From contig NW_019091402.1 of the NCBI RefSeq assembly GCF_001949145.1, positions 2,552,922 to 2,616,921 on the forward strand: a stretch of DNA of 64,000 nt, in the 5' to 3' direction. Every line of letters begins with the position of its first letter. Position 1 is the first letter of the stretch. Under the pieces are notes generated by a model that had not been told where the DNA came from, did not search any database, and was given only the letters and a program-made list of their open reading frames with translations. Made by a program: the position numbers and the translations under genes. The DNA comes from Acanthaster planci (taxonomy: Eukaryota > Echinodermata > Asteroidea > Valvatida > Acanthasteridae). Of this stretch, positions 11,901 through 23,715 are shown piece after piece.

Positions 11901-14900
11901 TTTTACTTTTCCCCCTCATGTTATGATTTTATTTATTTTTCATATTTTTCCCAGTGGGGAGGGCGACAAGCACCCTTGCCTTCCTCGCACTTCCCTTGGT
12001 TACAGCAGTAATGTTCAAAAATCACTCTGAGCTTTCCAAGTTATACATGAATACAGTATATCAGGCTCTGGTTACACATGTACAGTGATGCAGCAAGGAT
12101 TCTGAGGGAGGAGGGGGCGGAAATTTTGCGCTAAAGTGGGGGGGTCTGATGTTGGACACATACATGTACGTACTCGTGATCACATCTGGATATGCAAATG
12201 GGTGGGCAACAATTTTTCATGGGGGGGTGCCCTCCCCCCCTTAGCCCGGCCGCTGTACATGTAGCTACTGTTGTTTATGAATGATGAATTTTCAACATTT
12301 TGCAGACAACCCTGGGGCCAATTTCATAGAGCTGCTTAAGCACAACATTTGCTCAAGTGCAAGAAAACCTTACTTGATAAATCAGGTAACCAGTGAAAAC
12401 TCTGTGTGATGTATATTGTTTGGGGATTGTATTTAGCTGTTTTTGGTTAGCATGACAGTCAGAGTTTGAGCTGGTAACCTTTGTTTATTTAGCAAAGTTT
12501 TTTCCCGCTTGAGCAAATTTTGTGCTTAAGCAGCTCTGTGAAACTGGCCCCTGATGGCTCCGCAAAAAAGTACAGCACTGCAAAACAAAGTAAGAAGCTA
12601 CAAAGATATTCATTTAGCTGGAATCTGGACTATCTGTACTTTTACTGACTGGAACTCTCCATGGGTACAGTAACTAATTTAACAGTAATTGGACAGTGGA
12701 TTTTTGTTTCATCGGAAACATGTGAAGAAAGGAATTTACAAAAACATTTGAAGACACTTTTGGAGTAGCAATGTCAACACTGCAGTATGCTACATGTATC
12801 TTTCACTTAAAAATCTATGACCAATTACCATAGCAACCAATGACATAAGGAAATCTACTCCAATTTATTGGGGGGGGCCATTAAAGAAACCTCCTCCTGT
12901 AAAAGTTATTGGCCTAATGCAGCAGCCATAAATAAAGGCCCATATAACCTGACTAATGACAAGGCCAAGGAAAATTTATGACACAGCGGAAACATCAGAC
13001 ATCAGACATCACAAAGCAAAATGGAAGGATGCATGCACTTGCTTAATTGGTGGTGGAAGTTGGGGCGGGGAGCCACAGCCCCCCCTCCAACTTTTTTGAA
13101 TGGGATGGCATGTCCCCACCCCCCCCCACTTTGGCAGGTCCTATAATAAGGAGGGGCTATTGGTCTGTTAATGGCTGATGCCTGGCAGCCTCATCACTGG
13201 CTCCTCCACTTTGCTGAATAAAAACAGTGGAGTGCAACAGACACTGCACGTAGATACACCTGCCATGCTTGAAAAAGGCTCTAATGCTGGATCAAAAATT
13301 GTGAACTTTAGAGTGACTGATTCTTACATGCATGTTGCTTTTAGCAATGTTGTAGGTGAGAAACCTCCCAAGACCTCCACAAAAAAATCCACAAGACTTC
13401 TAGTCTGAATTCAAGTCAGAGCCTGTTAAACTAGACCCTGTTGCTTGTGAATGGTCTTCTGACTGGTCTTGTGATGGTCTGGAATACAATACTGGGATGT
13501 CTTTTTTTAGTCTAAATCAATCAATGACCATAGGAGAAGGTAAGAGGTTTTGGACCTATTTTCTCATCGGATCTGTTTCCATTAGCCACTCACGCAAAGT
13601 ATGCCAGGCACAAAATATAATTCTCACACAACTGGAAAATTTCACTTTTCTAGATCATGCATCTTGGCGGTTGAAAAATTTGCAATTGCTTGTGATGGGA
13701 GTTAAACCCTATGGTCTGAATTATCAGGGATGCACTTTTGCATGGGGGTGTATTCCTTCAATATGCCATGTCGTATCCTGGTGAAACTTCTCCGTTAATT
13801 TATTCTTCGCCATAGACAAAGAACATAGGCTTCTGTTTTCCAAGTGCAACTCAGACACTGAGCATCTTTGGTCAAATTTGAATTCTGTACGGGTTCACGA
13901 TAGAACACACAACATGCTGCCTTCAGAGCACGCATTCGTCAATGAAGGAGTGTTCAAATGACAACTGAACAATGATCCACTGAATCATCACAACATGCCC
14001 TACCCCGCGTTGCTAGGCAGCCATTTTGAGTAACCAACACTCATCCCTTCCTCAGCATACATACAGAAGACTCGTTGACACCTGAATGATCCCTAGCGCC
14101 CAAGGAGAGCTTGTAAAAGAAACTCCATGTTAGCCTTTGACGAGTAAACAAATGCCATAAGGTAGCCAATTGTTAGCCTTGGGGTAAACAACGCTCTAAA
14201 GAAGAAAACATGTTGAGACCGTGGTACAAAGATCCTCAGACCTTTAAGGTTTAGATGATACTTACAGGAGATTAAGTTGTGATATGTTCTGCGTCAATTG
14301 GTAACTTTACTAATCGGCTCTTTTGCACATGGATGCTACTTTCAAAACTGATGACTAGTTGGCCACAGTGGCGTAACTATGGGAGCACCTCCCCCCCCCC
14401 GGAAATTTAGCCCTAGTTACCTCACCGGTTGGTCAACAAAAGTGGTCAGCTAGTAACTTGTCAACTCAAACCACTATTTCTTTGGTTATTAGAAATTACA
14501 ATTTCAAGACCAGGTGAATTTCTGAGAGGATTTACTTGTACATAATGCTTATTTTTTGTTCTGTCACAATTTTATTATCGATATTTTCTTCAAAATCGTG
14601 AATCTCTCTTGGGGGGGGCAGTATGTGTATTTTTTTCACATAAATTTCCTTAATTTCCATCTGACACTTAATTTATCCCTGATGCAGGTTGCCCTCAATA
14701 CGAAGTACACAGACAGGATAGGATACCCACCAAAATGCTCAAGAATTCTTCTGAACTCATTAATTCTTGAAGTTTTTAGTATCCCTGGCAATATGCAGGT
14801 ACGTGTATCTCTCTTAATCTCACCGCTCCTATATAAAAAGGTTCTTCCATCCAACCAGTAATCAACTGATCAATGACTGTACATAGCAACCCTAGACCAT

Positions 14901-17900
14901 GCTGGAGTGTAAGTACACTGATCGCAAAGTTGTTTGAGAAAACAAACGTAGACGGTCTCCCAACTGGAGTCAGTTTGCATTATACTTTGTCTGTCTGTAT
15001 ACTTTTTGCAGGAGAACAGGACCCAGAATAAATACCTAGTCTACTTTTAAACGGTTGCCCGTAGAGACACATAGAAAATTGATTCCCCAAAACACGATAT
15101 CTTGCATGATCTGGAAGGCAAGGTATCACGTCCACAACCAACTTGGCCCATGTGTGGCCGTGTCTTTGAGTTTGTGACATACAGTAAGCAAAAGCAAACA
15201 TCCATAGCCAGTGAGAAAATGGTCGCTCTTGGATGCCGGCAGACAATGGTCGAGATACGTGTCCAATCCAATGTTTGCCGTCATCGAACTGTCCTTCTTT
15301 GTTTAATGTGCAATTCACTGAGGGTATTGAATTTCTGCCAGCACTTTGTCCGATATGTTTCAAAATACAATACCCACTCCACTTCACAGATACTTTGGGG
15401 TGTGAGTAAAAGGGGCATAACAGAAAGCTTGTCAGTAATTTTTCTGTCAGTTTTTAGTTTTACTGTTTTGTGGTGGATGATGGGTTCGTATTTCGAATGC
15501 TAGTTGCAGTGATCAATATGTAGAAAACAAGAAATTTTGTTTCATTTTCGCACAAGATGCACATCAAAAAAACGAGAAAGTGCTTAAAAGGTTAAAGAGC
15601 AGATTTCCCTCAGAATTTCACAACAGTTTCAAATACGGGACGCACATTGTGTGTCAGTCGAAAAGAAAACATGTAATGAAATTTCATCGCCAAATAATAA
15701 TGAGACGAAGCCTTCATCACTGAATCGGAACCTTTTTTGCCCATCTCATTGATGTAAAATCTGACGACCTTGTCAACTTACAACAATCTCTGAATTCAAG
15801 ACCTCTGTATCCTTCACAGCATTCAATTTCATCACCGCGTCTATTTTTGGCAATCAAATTACGCAACAGCGGATTGTGTTGCTCTCATCATCATAAACAG
15901 ACGCAGCTGCCCACAAATGTCAATCCAAACAATAATTTCTCAAAGCCCCCCCCCATATACTGCCTCATTTTCTTCTATTCAGCTGATTTGCCGCATTTCG
16001 AGTATGACCCATTAACCGATAGTCTACCCGCTCTTCATGTACAGCATTATCCTGACCTTGTGTTCTCTCCATTGCCAATCCCCGTGAAATAAGGGCCCGG
16101 GTACCAGCTTAATTAGCATCTCTAGAAAAGCTGTGTTCCAGCTGGTCCCTGGATCACATACGTTGTAATTGCTCATGTTCCCTGTAATGAGATACTGCCA
16201 TTTCTTAAATTCGGGTACATCTGTTTACTTCAGCACACTAATGCACTTGCCTATAAAAAGATAATTAGGTGCAGAGAACTCAAGGTAACATAGTATGGGG
16301 GCTGGGTGCCATTATGTCTTTTACCTCATGAGAGCTTTTTTACAAAAAGCCTCTTGGCCCTTTACTGTTGCCGCCCTGAACTTCATTTTACAAAGGTCGG
16401 TTACCAAGGATAACCCTCTTTCCCGTTAATCTTACCCACAAATCAAAATGACCTTGCTAAGCCACCACAACACTCAAATGTACAATTTGTATGAACCCCA
16501 AATGCCTACGCATAATGTCTATGTTTTTCCTCCTTCAATAAAGTCACGTTCATTTCTGCATCAATAACCTGACATATACCGAGCAAGTTTTAATTGAAGA
16601 AAAACAACAACTAATGACACAATTGCAGTACATCGATCCCTTCAATCGTTACGAACCATTTAACTTTCCGGTTTACAATTTAGTAACTGGGAGGATTAAG
16701 GACCAAACTGTCGGAGGGGGACGTCATTTTTTGGCGGAAGGAGGGAGAGGCATTCAAATCTTAGAGGGCTGTTTTCATGCGATTGCTATTCTGAAGTCAG
16801 ATGCTGGTTCTTGAAGAGAAAAGAAATAAAGCATATCATCTTCAAAACCTTTCCTTCTCTCTTTTCAATGAAGAAAACCCTAAAATTTGCATCTTTTTTG
16901 GGGGGGGGAGAGTGGATGTGTTCATATTTAATAACCTCTTTGATATGCCAATTGTTTGACCTACTTCCGTTTAAAAGCAAATTCCCTTTTATTGAGAATA
17001 ATTAACAAAATGTAACACGTTCAAGGCTATTACATACTTCAGGCATAACGCAAAGCGAAGCAAATTTGCCCTAATGACATATTTGCAGTGAAACTAACTT
17101 GCATTTAAATGTGTTCAACTTTGGGCATTATTTAATCTGTCCTTACAAAATTCATTTTTCACACAAAGGATAAGTCGCTGCCTCATGTCCAAAACATGCA
17201 ATTTTATGAGCACTTGTGATATCGTCAAACACTTTACTATAATCCCCAAATTCTCCTTCCAGTAAAATCCCCTATCTGAAAAACTCCACTGAGAGGCAAT
17301 TCAGATGGTCAGCATACTTAATTATTCAAACCATTTCAATCCCCTCTTGAAGCAAACTAAATCCTACCAAAATCTGCATCACAGTTATTAACATATCAGA
17401 CCAGGTAACACTGCCATATAGTCTATTAATACCATGTACTAAGATCCACCCACACTCCAGTTTTGTAAGTCAGTGAGTCATAAATTTTAATTGACAGCAC
17501 CCTCTGTTGTGCATGCATAGTCTTGTAACACTGGAGGCTGATATCTTCATGATTAACCAATTCCGGGTAATTTATTCTATAGAAAATGCTAGTTTTAGGC
17601 CAAAAAATCCATCATGGGGACTGACGATATGTAATCTGGCCTCAGTCTGACTCTATCTCCGCAGTTTTGCATACTTTTGATTAAAGTCTGATTAATTTGT
17701 CTGATTTACTAATCAGATTGATACATATCATGAATAAATTGTAGATTTTGCGGGTAGTGACCTGTGTTTAACATGTACATTGCTTTGAGTCTGACTAACA
17801 AACTCAATTTTTTTGTTACAATACTGAAAACAAAGTGGACAAAACTGGCAAAACTTGTTCAACATCGTCCCATCACCAACAATATCCTTACTGCTCATCT

Positions 17901-19112
17901 TGAGAGGTGTACCAGGCAGTCCATGAAATAAAACATGGGTAGCCACATACCCAAAACACAAATCCTTCCCAAATTCGAAGAAAATGAACATTCCTTCAAG
18001 GCAAAAAAGGAAACTGCTCCTTTAAACCTCAGGATTACTTGAATGGTCAATAAATTGCTGCTGTTTGTACATACATGTCTATATTTTCAAAGGTGGATGA
18101 GCTCAGCTGCCATTTAAATAGTCACTTACCAGACTGCATACATGTACATGTATGTACGGGATTTTGGGGGGTTAAAATTTAAGGAAAAACTTTCCAACTT
18201 TTTTGTTTCACGGTCTGAGAGGTCAGTGAGTAATTTACTTTTACACTTTTCACGGTGTTTCACTTGAAAGACACAAACAATACAAGACAACATTTTTAAG
18301 AACAGTAATACTTTTGTAATTACTGCTTTTCTCCACTGAGTTCTTTTTATAAACCGTCTCGAAAAAGATCTGAGCCTGAAAATTCCATGTATTGGTAAAG
18401 ACAAGCATCTTCACATTGCACTGATCAGTTTGTGGCATCGTGGTTGTTGGCAACAGCATTACAGACAGATGTCATCAAAATGTCTTTTGATAAAAAAAAC
18501 CTTCAAACAGAACCCATTATTCTGGAGGTACATCTGCATATCACTTCCAACCAATGTAAGGCACTTCCTCAATGAATATCTGCAGAATGCAAACTTTTGA
18601 AAAGCCCTCAGCTTTGATCTTATGTTCCCATTAACTTTCGCGTTGTATCCCTCCCCACTGGTAATATGTTTGCAATTCTTGACTCTCTCAAAAAATGCAG
18701 TTTCTCTACATTCACCGTTTCCCATTAATACCAAGTCACTGTGATGGCCTTTAGAGAATCAATTCCAATCACATCCTCCCCCGCCCCACCATCCCCACCT
18801 GTTTCGCTGTCACCACCCCCTATTATTTATAATTGATTGGGAACGTCGTGGACTAGGCAGCCCTCAAATAAACACAAAATTAACACAAGTTTTAAACTAG
18901 AGGGAAAAGGAATTCGAAAGAGTTAAAAGCTAACCTGTAGTTTGATCTTCTATGTGTTTGTTGTCTGTTGGTGGAAGCGTAGCACCGTTCACCCCCTCCT
19001 CGGTCTGCTTATGGGGGACCACCGCGGGCTCCTGGACCGCTTTTTGCGGTGCATTGTTGGGCTGTTGTTGCGGACTTTGCTGTTTCGTCTGCGTGCTACC
19101 GGAACACCCCAT
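2587..19112 (-). CDS. Predicted dually acylated, acidic low-complexity protein (four coding exons, 262 aa)
   Basis: Four minus-strand exons join in frame: 19112-18935, 7670-7545, 4772-4689 and 2987-2587. All junctions are phase 1, with GT donors and AG acceptors. The total is 789 nt, 262 codons plus stop. The protein starts MGCSGS: Gly2 fits N-myristoylation and Cys3 fits palmitoylation, so it probably sits on the inner face of a membrane. The rest is hydrophilic: Gln/Pro-rich in exon 1, then Glu/Lys/Pro-rich, ending in a Ser/Pro-rich tail. I see no membrane segment or folded domain. The start is supported by an in-frame TAA at 19196-19194 upstream and by a good initiation context (A at -3, G at +4). 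I do not recognise the family. It looks like an intrinsically disordered membrane adaptor of BASP1/MARCKS style, but no basic effector domain is visible. Further small exons in the 11 kb intron cannot be excluded. Confidence 0.72.
4689..4772 (-). CDS. Exon 3 of the acidic acylated protein
   Basis: This exon is only 84 nt (28 codons), phase 1 at both ends. The acceptor is CTGGTCCACAG and the donor is G|GTGAGA. It encodes EPEPAPAQEEAKEGTQG and continues Gln/Glu-rich, matching exon 2 in composition (the EPAPA motif recurs). This match in phase and composition is the main support. Confidence 0.7.
5072..5302. repeat. Imperfect tandem repeat, unit about 68 bp, about 3 copies
   Basis: The phrase GGCCAATATGCAATCCTGAAAT recurs as GGCCAATATACAGTCCTGAGAT and GGCCAACATACAGTCCTGAAAT near 5142, 5210 and 5277. 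Each is followed by TTAATTCATC or TGAATTCATC. A more diverged first unit starts near 5072. Confidence 0.8.
5612..5700 (+). repeat. Fragment of a dispersed repeat, left end CAGTGGCAGCAGAAC
   Basis: The stretch GGCAGCAGAACAGTTTTGAAAG (5616 on) matches the sequence at 51159-51180 (GGCAGCGGAACGATTTTCAAAG). Both are followed by G-rich DNA. The CAGTGGC start resembles hAT-type termini, but the right end was not identified. Confidence 0.45.
7545..7670 (-). CDS. Exon 2 of the acidic acylated protein: Glu/Lys-rich
   Basis: This exon is 126 nt, phase 1 at both ends. The acceptor reads TTGATTCAG and the donor reads G|GTAAGG. It encodes a very charged stretch with AEKEEEKKDEEK followed by a Pro/Glu-rich part (TEEEPAPAEPG). 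It may form a short charged helix. It can be included or skipped without changing frame. Confidence 0.75.
7836..8078 (+). mobile_element. Non-autonomous terminal-inverted-repeat element, family GGGTAATTCC, copy 1
   Basis: The left end reads GGGTAGTTCCATGAATTAGG and the right end is its approximate inverse, ending TTCTGGAATTACCC. ATGA flanks both sides (7832-7835 and 8079-8082), a possible target duplication. The interior matches 55749-55993 over its whole length, including CATATGATTTTGTAAGTTC and CTGCCAAACAAATAGTAAT. No coding capacity. Confidence 0.75.
10446..10517 (-). repeat. tRNA-like sequence, probable SINE head or tRNA pseudogene
   Basis: On the minus strand the ends GGCTGGA and TCCAGTC can pair over 7 bp. 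An A-box-like GCTGAATTGGTAGAGC and a B-box-like GGTTCAAATCC are present. The T stem has mismatches and the base before the anticodon is not T, so this is not a convincing functional tRNA. It resembles the tRNA-like units at 57512-58455. Confidence 0.65.
12083..12255. mobile_element. Short hAT-like non-autonomous element
   Basis: The element starts CAGTGATGCAGC and ends GCCCGGCCGCTG, with the CAG...CTG ends typical of hAT elements. It is flanked by CACATGTA (12075-12082) and TACATGTA (12256-12263), a 7-of-8 match as expected for an 8-bp target duplication. The interior is G-rich at the left and C-rich at the right. Confidence 0.55.
12314..12551. mobile_element. Terminal-inverted-repeat element, family GGGGCCAATTTC, copy 1
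   Basis: The left end GGGGCCAATTTCATAGAGCT is repeated inverted at the right end (GCAGCTCTGTGAAACTGGCCCC), with GCTTAAGCACAA continuing the inverted repeat to about 30 bp. The interior shares GATGTATATTG and GAGCTGGTAACCTTTGTTT with the copy at 56926-57165. No coding capacity. No clear target duplication. Confidence 0.85.
13065..13145. repeat. G/C-homopolymer repeat fragment
   Basis: Runs of 6-10 C and stretches of G surround GAGCCACAGCCCCCCCTCC and GTCCCCACCCCCCCCCAC. Similar decayed stretches occur at 1670-1760, 20755-20820, 34030-34130 and 48410-48500. They look like old copies of a dispersed element rather than regulatory DNA. Confidence 0.35.
13425..13490 (+). repeat. Short relative of the 12-bp GGTCTTGTG repeat
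   Basis: TAGACCCTGTTGCTTGTGAA followed by ACTGGTCTTGTGATGGTCTGG matches the start of the right-edge minisatellite near 63848-63880 (TAGACCTTCATCCTGTTACT, then TGTGACTGGTCTTGTG). It is probably another copy of the same dispersed repeat with few units. Confidence 0.55.
18935..19112 (-). CDS. Exon 1 of the acidic acylated protein: MGC start
   Basis: This exon encodes 59 codons plus one base. The ATG at 19112-19110 is the first in its frame after the TAA at 19196-19194. Residues 1-6 are MGCSGS. A Gln-rich stretch follows (KQQSPQQQPNN), then a mixed polar segment. The donor at 18934-18933 reads G|GTTAGC and leaves phase 1. The head-to-head neighbour is the EGF-repeat gene 6 kb away. Confidence 0.75.
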
Positions 19113-22100
19113 TTTCTCTTCTCGGTAGATCCGGTCTAAAAACCCACAGAACTTGTCCCAAAAAAACTTCTCGAAATGTGTCTCCAATTTCTTTTAAGGC
19201 TCAGCAAATATAACTCATCCAGAATCTTGCCTCCACGACGAACCAGTTTCTTAGCCCGAACACCTGACCCTTACGATCCCGTCACTGAACTGGTGCGTGG
19301 TGCGATACAAAATACACCTGTGATACGACGTTAACAAGTGTACACACAGCATTACGTATGTAGACGCAGACAAAAGCCCACGTGATTGTGCTATTCAGGG
19401 CACGCGTGCTAGGTATTTCGATGTTGTGACCCGTTGCTAGGGGTAACCGTCACCAGGAGAGATGCACTATGCCAATGAAAAAGGAATGGAAATGCAGTCA
19501 CGGTGGAAGTCCATTAGTCTTGCACGCGCAGTATACCAGATGCAGACGAATATTGTCCTCGTTCAGGCTTCCGGGAAGGCTACAACAAATTTTCCCAGAT
19601 CTTGGATTCATTCTCCTGAGCACCCCATGCGGAGTTTCTAATAAAGATGCAGTCGGGAACATAATGCCTTGTTAATATTATAACCAAAGCAGCACAGGAG
19701 AAATAAATTGACTAATACCTTGTATGTTTTAGTCAATCCGGTACTTTTTGGCTTCAGAAAAAAAGAGAACTTGCAAAGTAGCTCATCTTTCTTGTCGAAA
19801 AGAATTTTGGGGGTTGAGGTTCGGCTTTACTTTTGTTGTTTGTTATGTTTTTAAATTTAATTATTCCGTAGATAATTGTAAATTATGACAATCGCACTGC
19901 TTGTTTCTTTGGTTATTTTACCTTAAAGTCTTATTGTTAAACAGTTTTTTTACCATTTTTGGCAACGCCTTAGATGGGCTGTGTTAAAATGAAATAGCAA
20001 CAACAACACTGGTCATCAGCTGTTCGAGAGAAACATTCCAAGCTTTAAGCTAAAACTGAGTTTCTTTGGGAGGGGGGTCTTGCTATGCGTCAAAGTTTTG
20101 TTTGCGTGTCTACTTCAATTGGAGATCCATTTTGGTCATGCCATACCTAATCCTTCAAATAATAACAAATTATATACATAGTTTTAACACCTCGGAGTAT
20201 GGAAATGGATTACCAACAGAATGGTGACAGAGAATATGCATTACCCTGGTAATTGTATTGTTTTCGATCCCTTTTAAAACGCGAAGGTCATCTTCGCAGA
20301 ACAAGGACACGATTAACGAATTATAATCGCCTGCATTTCCGTACAAATCGACCATTATTTCGGTTACAATAACAGACCCCGTCAGAAAGACAGATGAAGT
20401 ATAGGGATGAATTCAAAGGAAAGTATCAACTTATGCCATTGTCCCAAACCATTTACTAGATCTCAGGAGTTGGGCAAGGCTAATATCGGATTCTAGAAAA
20501 AGGGTGAAATTGCCTAGCTCGTGTTTCTTTAAGTGGTCATATAGGGTCTATGAACTATTCACATACGCGTAGCATGCTGAAACAAGTAGGAAATATAGAG
20601 GGCGCACTGCAGAATTGGTGGTTAGTGGCAACATCAATAATATTTGCTCGAACGTAATCTAGTGGAATATTTTTTCGCTGGAAATCGAACAGTACAACCT
20701 CTCGTACGATTTTCCGTGTAACTGTTCCAATCAGTGGCGTAAATCAGTGCTGGAAATGGGGATGGAGGTGGGGAATGACTTGCCTGGCCGTAGAAATTTT
20801 GAAAAGCTGGGGGGGACACCATATACATGTACACTTTATAGGGGGCGATGTTCATGATAAATATGTACGTCTATAATGTGTATCAAATTCATTCAGAATC
20901 TTACATCAGAGTGGTACATTTATGGCTTTTTAAAATTGCTTTCCCTTTTTATTCATATTGCAAACATTTTAGTCGTTGGGCATCCCAAAAATTCTTCAAA
21001 ATCCGGTTTAATATTTTTGCTCATCACAAAACAAGTGGGGGATGATTCAATAGCGCACCCCCCCCCCCCAAAAAAATGGGGGGATATACACCCACACCAA
21101 CGCCCATGTTTCCAGTATTAACTACGTCATTTTTATAATACTCCTACCACCCTGAAAATTCTTGCAAATCTCCGAGTCCAAGTCAGAAGGTGTACGTAGC
21201 CCGCTGACTTTACGCCAAATAGGCCCACCCGTTGCGGCTTTTCAAAGTTGATGAAGGAAATCCTGCCAGTTGGGAGCCTCAAGTCCCAGATCCTTGATCT
21301 CCATAATTCTGCAATCAATGCCAATTTTTACCACCTCTTTTTCTGACTTACTTGCTGGGTCACAAAGCTTAATCAGCTTTAATGTAGCAGATTGCCACTT
21401 CTATGCAGGCACTGTACCCGTGACTACCTAGAAATTTGGGGAATTACGAAAAACCTGAACAAAGTTCTTCAATTAATGCTTGCGTGCCTTCACACTCATA
21501 CGTCACAGTAAAAAAGAAAACAATCTTGTAGTTTTCTTCTTTCGGGGAATCCTCACACTAGAACTCTGCGAGCCGTTCATTCTTTTGCTTCAACAACTCC
21601 ATCTCTGCTATATATTAATTACAAATTAGGAAAGTTTCATTGTGGGAAAAAATTTACTGTAGGTTTTCCAGGCCAATTTTGGAAAATGCACGATCTAATT
21701 TGTGAAATAAAATTTCATTTTAGCGTAGATCCTGCAAACGACTTAGAACCTGGTTTCATTCTCGCAGTAACAAGCCTTCGACTTCGTGTTGCATCCTTCA
21801 AATCAATGATTGTGCATTACGTTTCATTGAAAAGGTTACATATAGGGCCTACGTGGGATTGACGTATTCCTTGCCAAGTACAACAAATGTGCATTCTTAT
21901 TCGCTGAAAATCTGTCTCTTACCGTAACCCTTCGGAAATGAGTATTCATTTTCATTTGCTGTCATTTAATATCTCAAAATGTACGTTCAATTTGATTAGA
22001 ATATACAAGGTTACACAAATCGTCACACCATTTTAATCATAAATGTCATGTTACTCATTTATAATGTGTTTGTTGCCAAACTGCTCCCCAAAATATAAAA

Positions 22101-22929
22101 ATTAAGTTTTGGCGATTGAAACGCAGCACAAGAATTAAGGAAGGTTCCCTCGGCGTTATAGGTTTCCTACAATAGTCGGTTTCCAATGACAACATAAATG
22201 GTTTATTTCAATCGTGAATATTCAGACATTTAACCAATCAACTAAACACTTCTAAGAATGTAACTTCTTGACCAGGCGTACGTTAAATAACATTTCCCGC
22301 GAAATTACCTGGAAATTTTCCGAAATCGATTGAGTTCATATTAAGATGAATGCAGGATTGCCGAGGTGCGTTCAATTTCGCGCAAAAAATGAATGTCAGC
22401 ATACAAAACTAGTTCAATATCAGAAAATTGAACGCTGACTCTATATGATTGAAGGCATCCTCCTTGAAATAGAGTTGTTATTTGTTACATAGAAACGGGG
22501 ATTAGAATGTTCGTTCTATTTTGGTCGTAAACGCATGCTGCCATCACTAATTCATTGATACATTTTCCGAAATTGGCCGGGAAAACCTCTATTCAAACTC
22601 TAACAATCTTATGAAAAAAAAAAGAAATTTTCTGAAATTTCTTGTTTCCACACTGTGCTACCAAAACGAGTTGAAAATCTGTAACTTTTCCAAAATAAGA
22701 AAAAGTGGACGAAAAGCTGAGTGTCGAGCCGTAGGGTCGGTCCGAAAGCGTGCGCCAGTCGCTGTGGTAACGAACAGGAGACCCGTGAGAGAGTTCACGG
22801 CTACGACAGCGAAAAGATCGAGCTTTATACTGTTCTTTGGAAAAACCCACCGAGGTACATTTGTAACTGTTCGAGAAAAGAAAATACGAAACGATGTGGA
22901 AATGTACTTACACACAGCTGAAGATGGAG

Positions 22930-23135
22930 GGAAGGGGGAACGGGTTAGCACCAATGAGGCCTGGGTTCGAGTCCTGGCTTAGCCCAGGCTTTAAGTGCAT
23001 AATTTTGGTGTCCAGTCCATCCTCGCTCTCGCAGGTTTTCTCCGGGTAATCCGGTTTTCTTCTGCCTCTAAAACTAAAACTGGACCTTCTTCCAAACTCC
23101 ATAATGTGATGCTGATTAATAAAGGTTATGAATAA
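22930..23135 (+). repeat. tRNA-derived SINE-like element
   Basis: An A-box-like region (GGGTTAGCACCAATGAGG) and a B-box (GGTTCGAGTCC at about 22971) form the tRNA-like head. A body follows with GCAGGTTTTCTCCGGGTAATCCGG, a motif familiar from animal SINE tails and nearby repeats. The element fades into AT-rich DNA near 23135. Confidence 0.65.
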
Positions 23136-23715
23136 ACGTATAGTTGCTGGCGCAAAAAGTCCGAGTGGCTGAAAGCGCCATTAAAAATCAAAACAACAAC
23201 CGAAGATGGTCCTTTTAGTTCGAGTAGGCCTAATGACTTTAGTTAGACATATAGTTTAACCGAAGGATAGCTCTATGGTTTGAATCATGTAGTCGACGGT
23301 TTGGAACTCGGCCTTGGGTGTTTTGTAGCGTCGCTGCATATCAATTACCAATTCAACTTATCGATATTGATATGTACCATTCACACGAAGATAACTGTAT
23401 AAAACGTCGTTGACCACGCATAAGTCACGGAAGTTGAGGCCTTTTTAATCGATAAACGACAGCCATGTCTCGTCTTGTCGGAAAGAAAGGTTGGACCCAC
23501 CCAAGTTCTTTAAGTCATCTGTCATGCCCACGGTCGTTGAGTCACTGCACAACGGGACGATGTTTGTTACCGCCCTGCGGTGACATGATCGATGTTTACA
23601 TCGTTTCTACCCTGTGCATCATTCATAATCTATATTTAAATACATTGAAGAATTAAATACAACTTGTACATATGAAAAACAAATTTCTTTTCATATTCAT
23701 ACTTTCAGGAGGATG

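Larger units (their letters stand above)
7671..18934 (-). other. Intron 1 of the acidic protein gene (11.3 kb)
   Basis: The largest intron in the window. It contains a GGGTAATTCC element (7836-8078), a tRNA-like SINE head (10446-10517), a hAT-like element (12083-12255), a GGGGCC element (12314-12551), a relic of the 12-bp GGTCTTGTG repeat (13425-13490), a G/C-homopolymer repeat (13065-13145) and TACATGTA-rich patches (8684-8745, 18141-18160). Overlapping open frames at 14980-15503 on both strands look fortuitous. I found no extra exon I can defend. Confidence 0.6.

Noticed and set aside
14980-15503. Overlapping open frames of about 135 codons on both strands
   Set aside because: Mutually overlapping, neither resembles a known family, and both lie within an intron. 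Treated as fortuitous.
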